Part shown: one piece after another, positions 7,767-14,193 of the stretch
Position numbering within the stretch: the stretch's first letter is position 1
Layout: each line of letters begins with the position of its first letter
Assembly (NCBI GenBank): GCA_017990155.1
Contig: JAGNOM010000041.1
Coordinates: 1 to 14,193 of the forward strand
Source of the DNA: Propionivibrio sp.
GTDB taxonomy: Bacteria; Pseudomonadota; Gammaproteobacteria; Burkholderiales; Rhodocyclaceae
Direction: 5' to 3'
Length of the DNA stretch: 14,193 bases
Program-made: the position numbers and the translations under genes
Notes under the pieces: generated by a model
Told to the model about the DNA's origin: nothing
The model's database searches: none
Seen by the model: the letters and a program-made list of their open reading frames with translations, nothing else

Positions 7767-7814
7767 TTAGCTCTTGCGCAGCTTCTCGAACGCGACTTCA
7801 AGCTGAATTCGCAT
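7767..7814 (-). other. Fifteen-codon open frame, possible remnant of a gene 3' end
   Basis: On the - strand an ATG (7814-7812) opens a frame of 15 codons reading MRIQLEVAFEKLRKS and stopping with TAA at 7769-7767. The stop is 28 bases before the terminator hairpin, as a real gene end would be. GC-rich third positions and a charged amphipathic character resemble the tail of a normal coding sequence. No ribosome-binding site is evident upstream. It may be the leftover 3' end of a deleted gene, or chance. I recognise no family. Confidence 0.25.
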
Positions 7815-7926
7815 CGAGAATCATCCGCTTCGTCACTTGTGCAGGCTTTCCAGTGTGCACGGGAATTCTAGTATCGTTTCCTGACACCGCTGAGGCATTT
7901 TCTTCTCACTCATGTGAGAAACGAGG

Positions 7927-8685
7927 TTATTGAATCGTGTAGCCGCCGTCGATGACTAGGTTTGCGCCGGTGATGATGTGACTGTGCTCGCTGACCAGAT
8001 AGAGTACGGCGGCGGCGATTTCTTCGGGTTGCGCGAAACGGCCGACCGGAATTTTCTTCTTCATCGCTTCGCCGACTTCGCCTGCCCAGGCCTGCTTGCC
8101 AAGTGCGGTTTCGACGACAGTTGGCGATACGGCATTGACGGTAATGCCCGCACCCGCCCATTCGATGGCCAGCACTTCGGTCATCGAGGCGACGGCAGCC
8201 TTGCTGGAGCAGTAGGCAACATGACGGTCAAGGGCGATGACGCTGGCCTGAGAGGCGAGATTGACAATCTGACCGCCGCCATTCTTCTCCATGTTCTGTG
8301 CCACAGCCTGTGACAGGAAGAAGGGGGCTTTCAGGTTGATCGCCATCGTCGTGTCCCATTCTTTCTCGGTCACGACGTCGGCTTTGTTCAGTAGGGCGAC
8401 ACCCGCATTGTTCACCAAGACGTCGAGTTTCTTGAAGCGGTCTTCGGCCTGTTTGACGGCGTCTTTGATCTGTTGCAGATCGGCGACGTTGCAGACGATC
8501 GACAGGTGACTACCGGGTAGCTTTTTCGCTATCTCGTGGACATCCGGACTGATGTCAATCATCACGAGGCTGGCGCCTTGTGCCGCGAACAATTCACAGA
8601 CGGCATAGCCGATGCCTGCAGCGGCACCTGTCACGACGGCCACCTTGCCGGTGAGGTTGAAGCCGTCCTCATACTTCTTGGTCAT
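7927..8685 (-). CDS. Short-chain dehydrogenase/reductase, probably a polyol dehydrogenase
   Basis: A classical short-chain dehydrogenase of 252 residues. The cofactor motif is TGAAAGIG (19-26), NNAG is at 92-95, Asn117 lies in NLKA, and the catalytic set is Ser145, Tyr158 and Lys162 (YCSSK). Asp44 at the end of the second strand (VMID) favours NAD(H) over NADP(H). The C-terminal segment ANLVIDGGYT is typical. It is the last gene of the transport operon, 100 bases after the binding-protein gene, which suggests oxidation of the imported polyol to a ketose. Overall it resembles the GolD/DthD-type polyol dehydrogenases; substrate assignment to D-threitol is inference from neighbours. The start at 8685 is chosen because GGAG stands seven bases upstream; a GTG at 8748 would add 21 residues with no family counterpart. 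Confidence 0.9.
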   Translation of the reverse strand: MTKKYEDGFNLTGKVAVVTGAAAGIGYAVCELFAAQGASLVMIDISPDVHEIAKKLPGSHLSIVCNVADLQQIKDAVKQAEDRFKKLDVLVNNAGVALLNKADVVTEKEWDTTMAINLKAPFFLSQAVAQNMEKNGGGQIVNLASQASVIALDRHVAYCSSKAAVASMTEVLAIEWAGAGITVNAVSPTVVETALGKQAWAGEVGEAMKKKIPVGRFAQPEEIAAAVLYLVSEHSHIITGANLVIDGGYTIQ

Positions 8686-8785
8686 GCGTGTTCTCCAGTT
8701 TGGCTGACGGGGTTGGCCGGGGCAGTACAGTCGCACCATGCCAACCACCGCTTCGCCGTGTTACGTTGTATTGCCTGATTACGCC

Positions 8786-9790
8786 TTACTTCCGGCCTGA
8801 CAGCATGGCATCCGCGTTTTCCTTGGTGATCGGTGTCCAGGGAATGTTGTAGTGCTTGGCCACGCCGTCACCCCACTGCAGGCCTTGGGCTTCGTACTTT
8901 GTCCAGATGTCGGCACGTGGCTTGTAGGTCGGGCCGACAATGTTGCGCATCAGAACGTCCAGACCACCCTGTGCCTGGGCGCTGGCGTCCTGCAGTACGC
9001 TGACCATGTTGCCGGCCTGGACGGCGCGCACGGCATCAGTGACGCCGTCGATACCGGCGGTCGGGATGGTCTTCGGGTCGAGGCCTTTAGCCTTCACCGC
9101 TTCGATGGCGCCGAGGGCCATTTCGTCGTTCTGGCCGATGATCCCGTTGATCTTGCCCGCGTGCGAGGTCAGCCAGTTTTCCATCAGCGACAGCGCTTCG
9201 GCACGTGACCAGTTAGCCGTCTTCATTTCGAGAACCTTCACATCCTTGTACTTGGCGAGAACGTTCTGGTTGCCCTTGCGACGCTCGATTTGTGCCGACT
9301 GGCCGATCGGGCCTTCGAGGATGACGACGTTGCCTTTGCCGCCGATCGACTTGATGACCGATTCAGCTTCCATTTCGCCGGCAATGACATCGTTGGAACC
9401 GACATAGGAGGTCAGCTTGTCACTATTGACACGGGTGTTCGAGCCAACGACCGGGATACTCGCAGCGGCGGCTTTTTCCACGCCGACGGCGCCTGCCTCG
9501 ATGTCGATCGGGACGAACAGAATGCCGTCGTACTTTTGCGTAACCATTGTGTCGAACTGGTTGTTCTGCGTCAGTGCGTCGTAGTTACCGTCGAAAATGG
9601 TGACCTTGACCGTGCCGTCCTTGACCAGCGGGTGGGCCTTCAGCGCGTTCGCCCAGAGTTGCATGAACTCGCCCTTGAGACCGTAGACCGCGGCGCCGAT
9701 GTTGTAAGTCTTCTTTTGCTCTGCGAGCGAAGGACCGCTGGCGGCCAGGGAAATTGCCAATGTCATTGCTGCAATTTTAAGAAGTCGCAT
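8786..9790 (-). CDS. Periplasmic sugar/polyol-binding protein, RbsB type
   Basis: Substrate-binding protein of a carbohydrate ABC importer, type I periplasmic-binding fold. It has a Sec signal peptide (MRLLKIAAMTLAISLAASGP then SLA, likely cut after Ala23) and 334 residues in all. Positions expected to contact sugar in RbsB-like proteins are visible: Arg170 in IERRKG, Asn221 in GQNDEMALGA, Asp248 in AGIDGVTDA and Gln268 in SVLQD. Family segments YDGILFVPID (87-96) and the hinge region are intact. The start at 9790 has GGAGAG seven bases upstream and begins directly at the signal peptide; an in-frame extension up to 9901 overlaps the permease gene and lacks a signal-like sequence. It follows the permease gene by 67 bases. 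The exact ligand cannot be read from sequence; the neighbours suggest a polyol. Confidence 0.93.
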   Translation of the reverse strand: MRLLKIAAMTLAISLAASGPSLAEQKKTYNIGAAVYGLKGEFMQLWANALKAHPLVKDGTVKVTIFDGNYDALTQNNQFDTMVTQKYDGILFVPIDIEAGAVGVEKAAAASIPVVGSNTRVNSDKLTSYVGSNDVIAGEMEAESVIKSIGGKGNVVILEGPIGQSAQIERRKGNQNVLAKYKDVKVLEMKTANWSRAEALSLMENWLTSHAGKINGIIGQNDEMALGAIEAVKAKGLDPKTIPTAGIDGVTDAVRAVQAGNMVSVLQDASAQAQGGLDVLMRNIVGPTYKPRADIWTKYEAQGLQWGDGVAKHYNIPWTPITKENADAMLSGRK

Positions 9791-9857
9791 TTCATCTCTC
9801 CGTAAAGTGAGTGGGTGTTGCGGTTGTGATTGGGACTGCTGGGACTGCGGGAAAAAC

Positions 9858-10835
9858 TCAGGCTTGCTTTTTGCGTGAAACGTCGAGCAGCACGGCTGCA
9901 ACGATGATCGTGCCCTTGATCACCTGCTGGTAGTAGGACGAGACGCCCATCAGGTCGAGACCGTTGTTGATTACGCCGATGATCAGCGCGCCGACCAGGG
10001 TGCCGGTGAGCGTGCCGACGCCGCCACTCAGGCTGGTGCCACCGATAACGACGGCGGCAATCGCGTCGAGTTCGTAGGCGATACCCGCCTGCGGTAACGC
10101 AGAGGTAGTGCGCGCGGCGAGGATCAGGCCGGCCAGAGCCGAGAGCAGGCCGGAGATGACATAGACGGCAAAGATTACCCAGCGCGTGCTGATGCCGCTG
10201 GTCTTGGCGCTGCGCTCGTTGCCGCCGACGGCGTAGACGTAGCGACCAAAGGTCGTGTACTTGAGAATGAACCAGAAGATGAAGAAGGTGATCGCCAGGA
10301 TGATGACCGGAACCGGTATGCCTCCGACCATGCCTTGGCCGATGAAGCGGAATTCCTTCGACAGGTTGGCGATTGGCATGCCGTCGTTGTAAATGAAGGT
10401 CAGGCCGCGGGCGACGCTGAGCATGCCGAGCGTGACCACGAAGGGCGCTACCGCGAGCCGCGCGACGATGGCGCCACTAATGGCACCAAGCGCCAGGCCG
10501 ACGGTCAGACCGGCCAGCATGCTGAGGAAGGCATTGTGCGGATCCGTGCCCGTAACCATGCTGGCAGTGACGAGACCGCCGAAGGCCAGCACGGAGCCGA
10601 CGGAAAGGTCGATGCCCTTGGTCAGGATGACGTAGGTCATTCCGATGGCGAGGATGCCGTTGATCGACGTCTGGCGCAGGATGTTGACCCAGTTTCCCCA
10701 GCTCAGAAAATTGTCGTTGGCGACGCTTAGGCCGATGCACAGGATGAAGAAGGCAATCACGATGCCGTAGTCGGCGACCACATGGCGAAGACGGCGGCGG
10801 TTCTGATTCACGGGCACTGCGATGGTTGAGTTCAT
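9858..10835 (-). CDS. Sugar ABC transporter permease, RbsC type
   Basis: Inner-membrane channel subunit of the carbohydrate importer, 325 residues with many hydrophobic helices (for example 22-39, 58-73, 105-128, 176-192, 219-241, 277-290, 306-318). The family signature GIDLSVGSVLAFGG lies at 74-87. The cytoplasmic coupling loop GGNERSAKTSGI (204-215) is where the ATPase docks. A further conserved glycine-rich segment, IGGTSLSGGVGTLTGTLVGA, lies at 264-283. The ATG at 10835 follows an AGGGGT ribosome-binding site, and the ATPase stop is 18 bases upstream, so the two are translated from one transcript. A homodimer would form the pore with one double-domain ATPase, as in ribose importers. Confidence 0.94.
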   Translation of the reverse strand: MNSTIAVPVNQNRRRLRHVVADYGIVIAFFILCIGLSVANDNFLSWGNWVNILRQTSINGILAIGMTYVILTKGIDLSVGSVLAFGGLVTASMVTGTDPHNAFLSMLAGLTVGLALGAISGAIVARLAVAPFVVTLGMLSVARGLTFIYNDGMPIANLSKEFRFIGQGMVGGIPVPVIILAITFFIFWFILKYTTFGRYVYAVGGNERSAKTSGISTRWVIFAVYVISGLLSALAGLILAARTTSALPQAGIAYELDAIAAVVIGGTSLSGGVGTLTGTLVGALIIGVINNGLDLMGVSSYYQQVIKGTIIVAAVLLDVSRKKQA

Positions 10836-10853
10836 GTTCTGATTTACCCCTGA

Positions 10854-12338
10854 TTAAGATGCGAGATGCAGAAGTTCTTCCTGCGAAGCCTGGTGGCCGT
10901 CGATGACGACGGAAAGGTGGCCTTTCTTGAAAATCGCAATGCGATCGCTGACCTCGAGAACTTCCGGTGCCTCGGAAGAGACGACGACGACGGCGCCGCC
11001 CTTGGCTGCGAAATCGGCGAGGAAGGCATAGACCTCGCGCTTGGCGCCTTCGTCGATGCCGCGCGTCGGCTCGTCGCACAACAGGCAGATCGGCTGCGTC
11101 GCCATGCAGCGGGCCAGTACCACCTTCTGCTGGTTGCCGCCGCTCAGGCCCGAAACGTCCATGTCCGGCGTGGCGGCCTTGACGCGCATGCGCTCGATCA
11201 TGCTTTGCATCAGCGAGCGATCCTTCTTGCGGTCTATGTAGCCGGCCGTTGAGAGCGCAGGCAATGCCGATAGCGTAGTGTTGAAGGCGACCGAGGACGT
11301 CAGTACCAGCCCCGTCGCCTTGCGATCCTCTGTGATCAGCGAGATTCCCTGGCGGATGGCCCGGCCCGGTTCGCCGGCAACGATCGGCTTGTCGAGCAGC
11401 GTGGCGCTGCCGGTGTCGGGCTCGGTGATGCCAAACACGCAGTTGAGGAATTCGCTGCGGCCGGAACCGATCAGGCCGTAGATGCCAAGCACCTCACCGC
11501 GCTTGACGTCAAGCGAAATGTCCTGGAATTCGCCTTGCCGCCCGAAGTTCTTGACCGATAGCACGGTGTCGCCGTCTGCCTTCTTTGCGGCGCGCGTGCT
11601 TGCATTCAGTTCCCGTCCGACGATCTGCCGAACCAGGTGACGACGGTCGATGTCGGCGAGGTGGCCAGTCTCAACGAAACCGCCGTCGCGGAAAACGGTA
11701 TAGCAATCGGCAATCGTGAAGATTTCCGACAGGCGGTGCGAGACGTAGATGATGCCGGCGCCCTGAGCGGAAACGTTACGGATCGCGTCGAACAATACCT
11801 CGGTCTCGTTCTCACCGATCGCCGAGGTAGGCTCATCCATGATGATGATTTCGCTCTGGTGGCTGAATGCCTTCGCAATTTCCACCAGTTGCGTTTGCGC
11901 CAAGCTAAGGCGATGCATCGGTGCGCGCGGGTCGATGTCGAAATGCAGGCGTTCGAGCAGGGCACCGGCCCGGTCGAACAGCGTCGGATAGTCGACGACG
12001 ACGCCAAGTCTCTTCGGCTCGCGTCCGAGAAAGATGTTCTCGGCAACGGTCATGCCGGGAATCGGTGACAGTTCCTGAGTGATGATTGAGATACGTGCCT
12101 GCAGCGCCTCGTTCGGGTTGGCGAAATGGACTTCCTGTCCCTTGACCTGAATCGATCCAGCATCGCGCTGCAGGATGCCCATCAGGATATTGAGGAAAGT
12201 GGATTTTCCGGCCCCGTTGCCACCGCATAGCGCATGCACGCTGCCGGCGTGGAGCTCGAGGCGGCCGTCGCGTAGCGCAGGTACGCCGTTGAAGCTCTTT
12301 TTCACACCGTTGGCCAGGACGAGAGGCGTTTGAGCCAT
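10854..12338 (-). CDS. Sugar ABC transporter ATPase with two nucleotide-binding domains, RbsA type
   Basis: Energy-coupling subunit of the importer: two fused ATPase domains, 494 residues, normal for RbsA proteins. First domain: Walker A GGNGAGKST (39-47), signature-like LSLAQTQLVEIAKA (145-158), Walker B IIIMDEPTSAI (164-174) and switch His201. Second domain: degenerate Walker A GLIGSGRSE (288-296), intact signature LSGGNQQKVVLAR (398-410) and Walker B LLCDEPTRGID (419-429). This asymmetry, with a weak P-loop in the second half and a weak signature in the first, is typical of the family. I start at ATG 12338 behind AAGGGG; an upstream in-frame ATG at 12392 would add 18 codons that include two ATA codons and AT-rich third positions, unlike the rest of the gene. 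Confidence 0.94.
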   Translation of the reverse strand: MAQTPLVLANGVKKSFNGVPALRDGRLELHAGSVHALCGGNGAGKSTFLNILMGILQRDAGSIQVKGQEVHFANPNEALQARISIITQELSPIPGMTVAENIFLGREPKRLGVVVDYPTLFDRAGALLERLHFDIDPRAPMHRLSLAQTQLVEIAKAFSHQSEIIIMDEPTSAIGENETEVLFDAIRNVSAQGAGIIYVSHRLSEIFTIADCYTVFRDGGFVETGHLADIDRRHLVRQIVGRELNASTRAAKKADGDTVLSVKNFGRQGEFQDISLDVKRGEVLGIYGLIGSGRSEFLNCVFGITEPDTGSATLLDKPIVAGEPGRAIRQGISLITEDRKATGLVLTSSVAFNTTLSALPALSTAGYIDRKKDRSLMQSMIERMRVKAATPDMDVSGLSGGNQQKVVLARCMATQPICLLCDEPTRGIDEGAKREVYAFLADFAAKGGAVVVVSSEAPEVLEVSDRIAIFKKGHLSVVIDGHQASQEELLHLAS

Positions 12339-12439
12339 GTCAGCCCCTTGCCGCGGTATCGCCTGTATCAAATCTGCTGATGATTCCGTCATCTTGTGTT
12401 CCCCCCCATGCCAAGGAATGCTGCCGTTGCCCGCCGTTG

Positions 12440-12895
12440 CTAGACAGGTAGTCCGCCGCTTGTCTCGTACTCCGTGATGCGGTCAATCTTGGATGCCGAG
12501 TTGCCGCCGTCGAAAGTCGATTGCAGGTAGCGGTCGACGATCACCTTGGCCAATTCGGGGCCGATCACACGTGCGCCGAGGGTGATGATCTGTGCGTCGT
12601 TGCTCCTGCTCGCCCGCTCCGCAGAGAACGTGTCGTGACACTGTGCTGCTCGAATCCCCGGAACCTTGTTCGCCGAGATGGCCATACCGATCCCGGTACC
12701 GCAGAGCAGAATGCCGCGTTCAAATTGCCCCGCCACGATCGCCTCGGCGACCTTGAACCCGACGTCCGGATAGAGCACCGGCTGGTTGTTAAAAGTCCCG
12801 AAGTCCTGAACTTCGTGCTGTTGAGCTTCCAGATGGCGCTTGATGACATCCCGCAGTTCGCATGCCGCCTCGTCGCATCCAATCGCAATTTTCAT
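12440..12895 (-). CDS. rpiB: RpiB/LacAB-family sugar-phosphate isomerase
   Basis: A 151-residue isomerase of the RpiB/LacA/LacB family, which interconverts aldose and ketose phosphates. Key residues are the base Cys65 in CGTGIGMAISANK (65-77), the CHD segment 86-88, Asn99 in SNDAQ and Arg108 in GARVIG. The N-terminal GCDEAACEL has glutamate at position 9 where E. coli RpiB has histidine in GCDH, so specificity may differ from ribose 5-phosphate. The ATG at 12895 has AGGAGA about nine bases upstream. It is the first gene of the leftward operon, 101 bases before the ATPase start. With a ketose kinase and a polyol dehydrogenase alongside, a tetrulose-phosphate isomerase role (to D-erythrose 4-phosphate) is the favoured inference. 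The symbol denotes family only. Confidence 0.88.
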   Translation of the reverse strand: MKIAIGCDEAACELRDVIKRHLEAQQHEVQDFGTFNNQPVLYPDVGFKVAEAIVAGQFERGILLCGTGIGMAISANKVPGIRAAQCHDTFSAERASRSNDAQIITLGARVIGPELAKVIVDRYLQSTFDGGNSASKIDRITEYETSGGLPV

Positions 12896-12975
12896 CTGTA
12901 CCTGTCTCCTGAGGTTCGACCTGCCGACTTCATTTGCCCGTGCAATGATCTTTTGAGCTTCAATGTTTGATCGAA

Positions 12976-13004
12976 AGTTTCCTTTTTGATTGGTTTAATG
13001 TCAA
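12976..13004 (-). promoter_or_regulatory. Candidate promoter for the leftward sugar operon
   Basis: A perfect TTGACA -35 hexamer lies at 13004-12999 on the - strand. At 17 bases the facing hexamer is GAAACT (12981-12976), only three of six matches to TATAAT. A good -35 with a weak -10 would fit an activator-dependent promoter, but could also be chance in an AT-rich tract. Transcription would start about 75-80 bases before the isomerase ATG. Confidence 0.3.
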
Positions 13005-13097
13005 CTACTAAATCATTTAATGGTTAGTTGGTTTCATTACGGCTGGGTTGTTACGAAATTTGGCGTACTAATTTGATTATTTTGCTTCTTTGTTCGG

Positions 13098-13125
13098 TTG
13101 CTATGAGGTTATGAGTTCGTGTAAT
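13098..13125 (+). promoter_or_regulatory. Candidate promoter for the DhaK-type kinase gene
   Basis: On the + strand TTGCTA (13098-13103, four of six matches) is followed after 16 bases by TGTAAT (13120-13125, five of six matches). Transcription would start near 13132, leaving a leader of about 137 bases that includes the 14-bp palindrome. Plausible but not unique in this AT-rich stretch. Confidence 0.35.
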
Positions 13126-13157
13126 CTGATTCTTGGTGCGAAATTATGTTTTTGTGG

Positions 13158-13171
13158 TGATCATATGATCA
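13158..13171. promoter_or_regulatory. Perfect 14-bp palindrome, candidate operator
   Basis: TGATCATATGATCA is its own reverse complement over all 14 bases. It stands about 98 bases before the kinase ATG and just downstream of the candidate kinase promoter, where a bound repressor would block transcription. The regulator is not in the window. No second copy was seen by eye elsewhere in this gap. Confidence 0.45.
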
Positions 13172-13268
13172 TGTTGGCGCTGCTGTGATTACGGTGGGCC
13201 GTGCGCATGGTCGGAAGAACCATTACTTGGGATCAAACTGAATGCCTTTCATTTGAGGAGAAAACACT

Positions 13269-14193
13269 ATGACTATGAACAGAATCATCAACAACGCAGA
13301 CCTCGTGGTTGAGGACATGCTCAAAGGCTGGCTGGTCGCGCACGCCGACACGGTGGTCGCGACCGACAATTCACGCGTGGTCAAACGCGCACGCGCCCCC
13401 GAAGCGGGCAAGGTAGGCGTCGTCACCGGCGGCGGTTCGGGCCACGAACCAGCCTTCCTCGGTTACGTCGGCGACGGCATGGTCGACGCGGTGGCAATCG
13501 GCGAAATCTTCTCCTCCCCGACCGCCAAGAGCTTCCTCGACGCCATGCGCGCCGCCAACGGCGGTGCCGGTGTCGCCTGTCTGTACGGCAACTACGCCGG
13601 CGACAACATGAACGTGAAGATGGCCATCTCGATGGCCGAACGCGAAGGCATCACCGTCAAGACGGTGGTCGCCAACGACGACGTGCCGTCGGCACCGAAA
13701 GGCGACGAAGCCAAGCGGCGCGGTGTGGCCGGTGAAATCCTGATGTGGAAGGTCGGCGCCGCCAAGGCCGCGCAGGGCGGATCGCTTGACGAAGTGATCG
13801 CCGCCGCGCAAAAGGCCATCGACAACACGCGCAGCATCGGCATTGGCCTCTCGGCGTGCATCATCCCGGCCGTCGGCCACGCCAACTTCACGATCGAGCA
13901 CGGCAAGATGGAAGTCGGCATCGGCCACCACGGTGAGCCGGGGATTGACGTGCGTGCAACCGTCAGCGCTTCGGAAATGGCCGAGCTGATGCTCAAGGTC
14001 ATCCTGCCGGATCTGCCGTTCGTCAAGAATGATCGCGTCGCCCTGCTCGTTTCCGGCCTCGGCGCAACGCCGATCATGGAGCTCTACATTCTCTACGGCG
14101 AAATCGCCAAGCGCCTGGAGGCGCAAGGCATCACCGTCGTCTTCAACAAGGTCGGCAACCTGTTCACCTCGCTCGAGATGATGGGTGTCACGC
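13269..14193 (+). CDS. dhaK: DhaK-type dihydroxyacetone/ketose kinase, 5' part (runs off the window)
   Basis: The substrate-binding DhaK domain of a dihydroxyacetone-family kinase, 308 residues visible with no stop before the window ends. Key residues are GGGSGHEP (54-61, with His59 equivalent to E. coli His56), Asp112 in YAGDNMN (general base, E. coli Asp109), and His221 in GHHGEPG, the histidine that forms a covalent hemiaminal with the ketone substrate. The segment ANDDVPSAPKGDEAKRRGVAG (135-155) is also family-typical. The ATG at 13269 has GAGGAG eight bases upstream. Whether an ATP-binding DhaL domain is fused or encoded separately beyond 14193 cannot be seen, so ATP versus PTS-phosphate use is open. 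Divergent placement against an importer, a polyol dehydrogenase and an RpiB-type isomerase suggests a ketose such as erythrulose rather than dihydroxyacetone as substrate. Confidence 0.9.
   Translation, partial: MTMNRIINNADLVVEDMLKGWLVAHADTVVATDNSRVVKRARAPEAGKVGVVTGGGSGHEPAFLGYVGDGMVDAVAIGEIFSSPTAKSFLDAMRAANGGAGVACLYGNYAGDNMNVKMAISMAEREGITVKTVVANDDVPSAPKGDEAKRRGVAGEILMWKVGAAKAAQGGSLDEVIAAAQKAIDNTRSIGIGLSACIIPAVGHANFTIEHGKMEVGIGHHGEPGIDVRATVSASEMAELMLKVILPDLPFVKNDRVALLVSGLGATPIMELYILYGEIAKRLEAQGITVVFNKVGNLFTSLEMMGVT

Larger units (their letters stand above)
7611..7926. other. Intergenic region between the protease and dehydrogenase genes
   Basis: This 316-base gap contains the protease promoter, the 10-bp-stem hairpin and the 15-codon frame listed separately. 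It also has a short perfect hairpin, TTCTCAC (7903-7909), loop TCAT, GTGAGAA (7914-7920), directly behind the dehydrogenase stop; no T-run follows it, so it is more likely a transcript-end stabiliser or chance than a terminator. No convincing full gene is present. Base composition is lower in GC than the flanking genes, especially around 7800-7900. Confidence 0.6.
12896..13268. promoter_or_regulatory. AT-rich divergent control region between isomerase and kinase genes
   Basis: This 373-base gap must carry the promoters for both arms of the sugar locus. From about 12950 to 13170 it is conspicuously AT-rich compared with the GC-rich genes on both sides, as is common for DNA that must open or bend. 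It contains candidate promoters on each strand and a perfect 14-bp palindrome, listed separately. No coding frame with a plausible start is visible. Confidence 0.75.

Noticed and set aside
7903..7920. Hairpin TTCTCAC-TCAT-GTGAGAA as a terminator
   Set aside because: No T-run follows on either strand, so intrinsic termination is unlikely; the hairpin at 7706-7739 is the better candidate.
12896..13268. CRISPR array, tRNA or riboswitch in the AT-rich gap
   Set aside because: No regularly spaced repeats, no cloverleaf and no conserved aptamer motif could be seen; the AT bias is adequately explained by promoter DNA.
13371..14126. 251-codon - strand frame opposite the DhaK-type gene
   Set aside because: The + strand encodes a clear DhaK domain with all active-site residues; the antisense product is compositional noise.

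Overview
The window is GC-rich and densely coded, and it looks like part of a betaproteobacterial chromosome. The urocanase and imidazolonepropionase are most like betaproteobacterial forms as I remember them, and the histidine pathway ends in a four-step-type formimidoylglutamase. A Rhodocyclales or Burkholderiales host is plausible. This placement is a judgement from protein flavour, not a search.

Positions 1 to about 4956 (+ strand) hold histidine utilisation genes: the 3' end of the repressor gene hutC, then hutU, hutI, a DUF488 gene and hutG. Together they convert urocanate to imidazolonepropionate, then N-formimidoyl-glutamate, then glutamate plus formamide. Histidine ammonia-lyase (hutH) is not between hutU and hutI and must lie elsewhere if the pathway is complete. 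A 64-residue two-helix membrane protein and a zinc-less medium-chain dehydrogenase/reductase follow on the same strand, up to 6446.

Positions 6483 to 7610 (- strand) encode an exported HtrA/Deg-type serine protease with one PDZ domain, preceded by its own sigma70-like promoter. The 316-base gap above it holds that promoter, a 10-bp-stem hairpin that probably terminates transcription arriving from the right, and a very short open frame that may be a gene remnant.

Positions 7927 to 14193 form a carbohydrate catabolic locus. On the - strand, in transcription order, are an RpiB/LacAB-type sugar-phosphate isomerase, an RbsA-type double ATPase, an RbsC-type permease, an RbsB-type periplasmic binding protein and a short-chain dehydrogenase. 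A DhaK-type ketose kinase runs the other way (+) and leaves the window unfinished. Between the two arms lies a strikingly AT-rich 373-base control region with a perfect 14-bp palindrome.

Polyol importer, NAD-type dehydrogenase, ketose kinase and RpiB-type isomerase are the parts expected for tetritol use: for example D-threitol to D-erythrulose to D-erythrulose 4-phosphate to D-erythrose 4-phosphate. That substrate is inferred from gene content and is not proven by the sequence. No regulator of this locus is inside the window.
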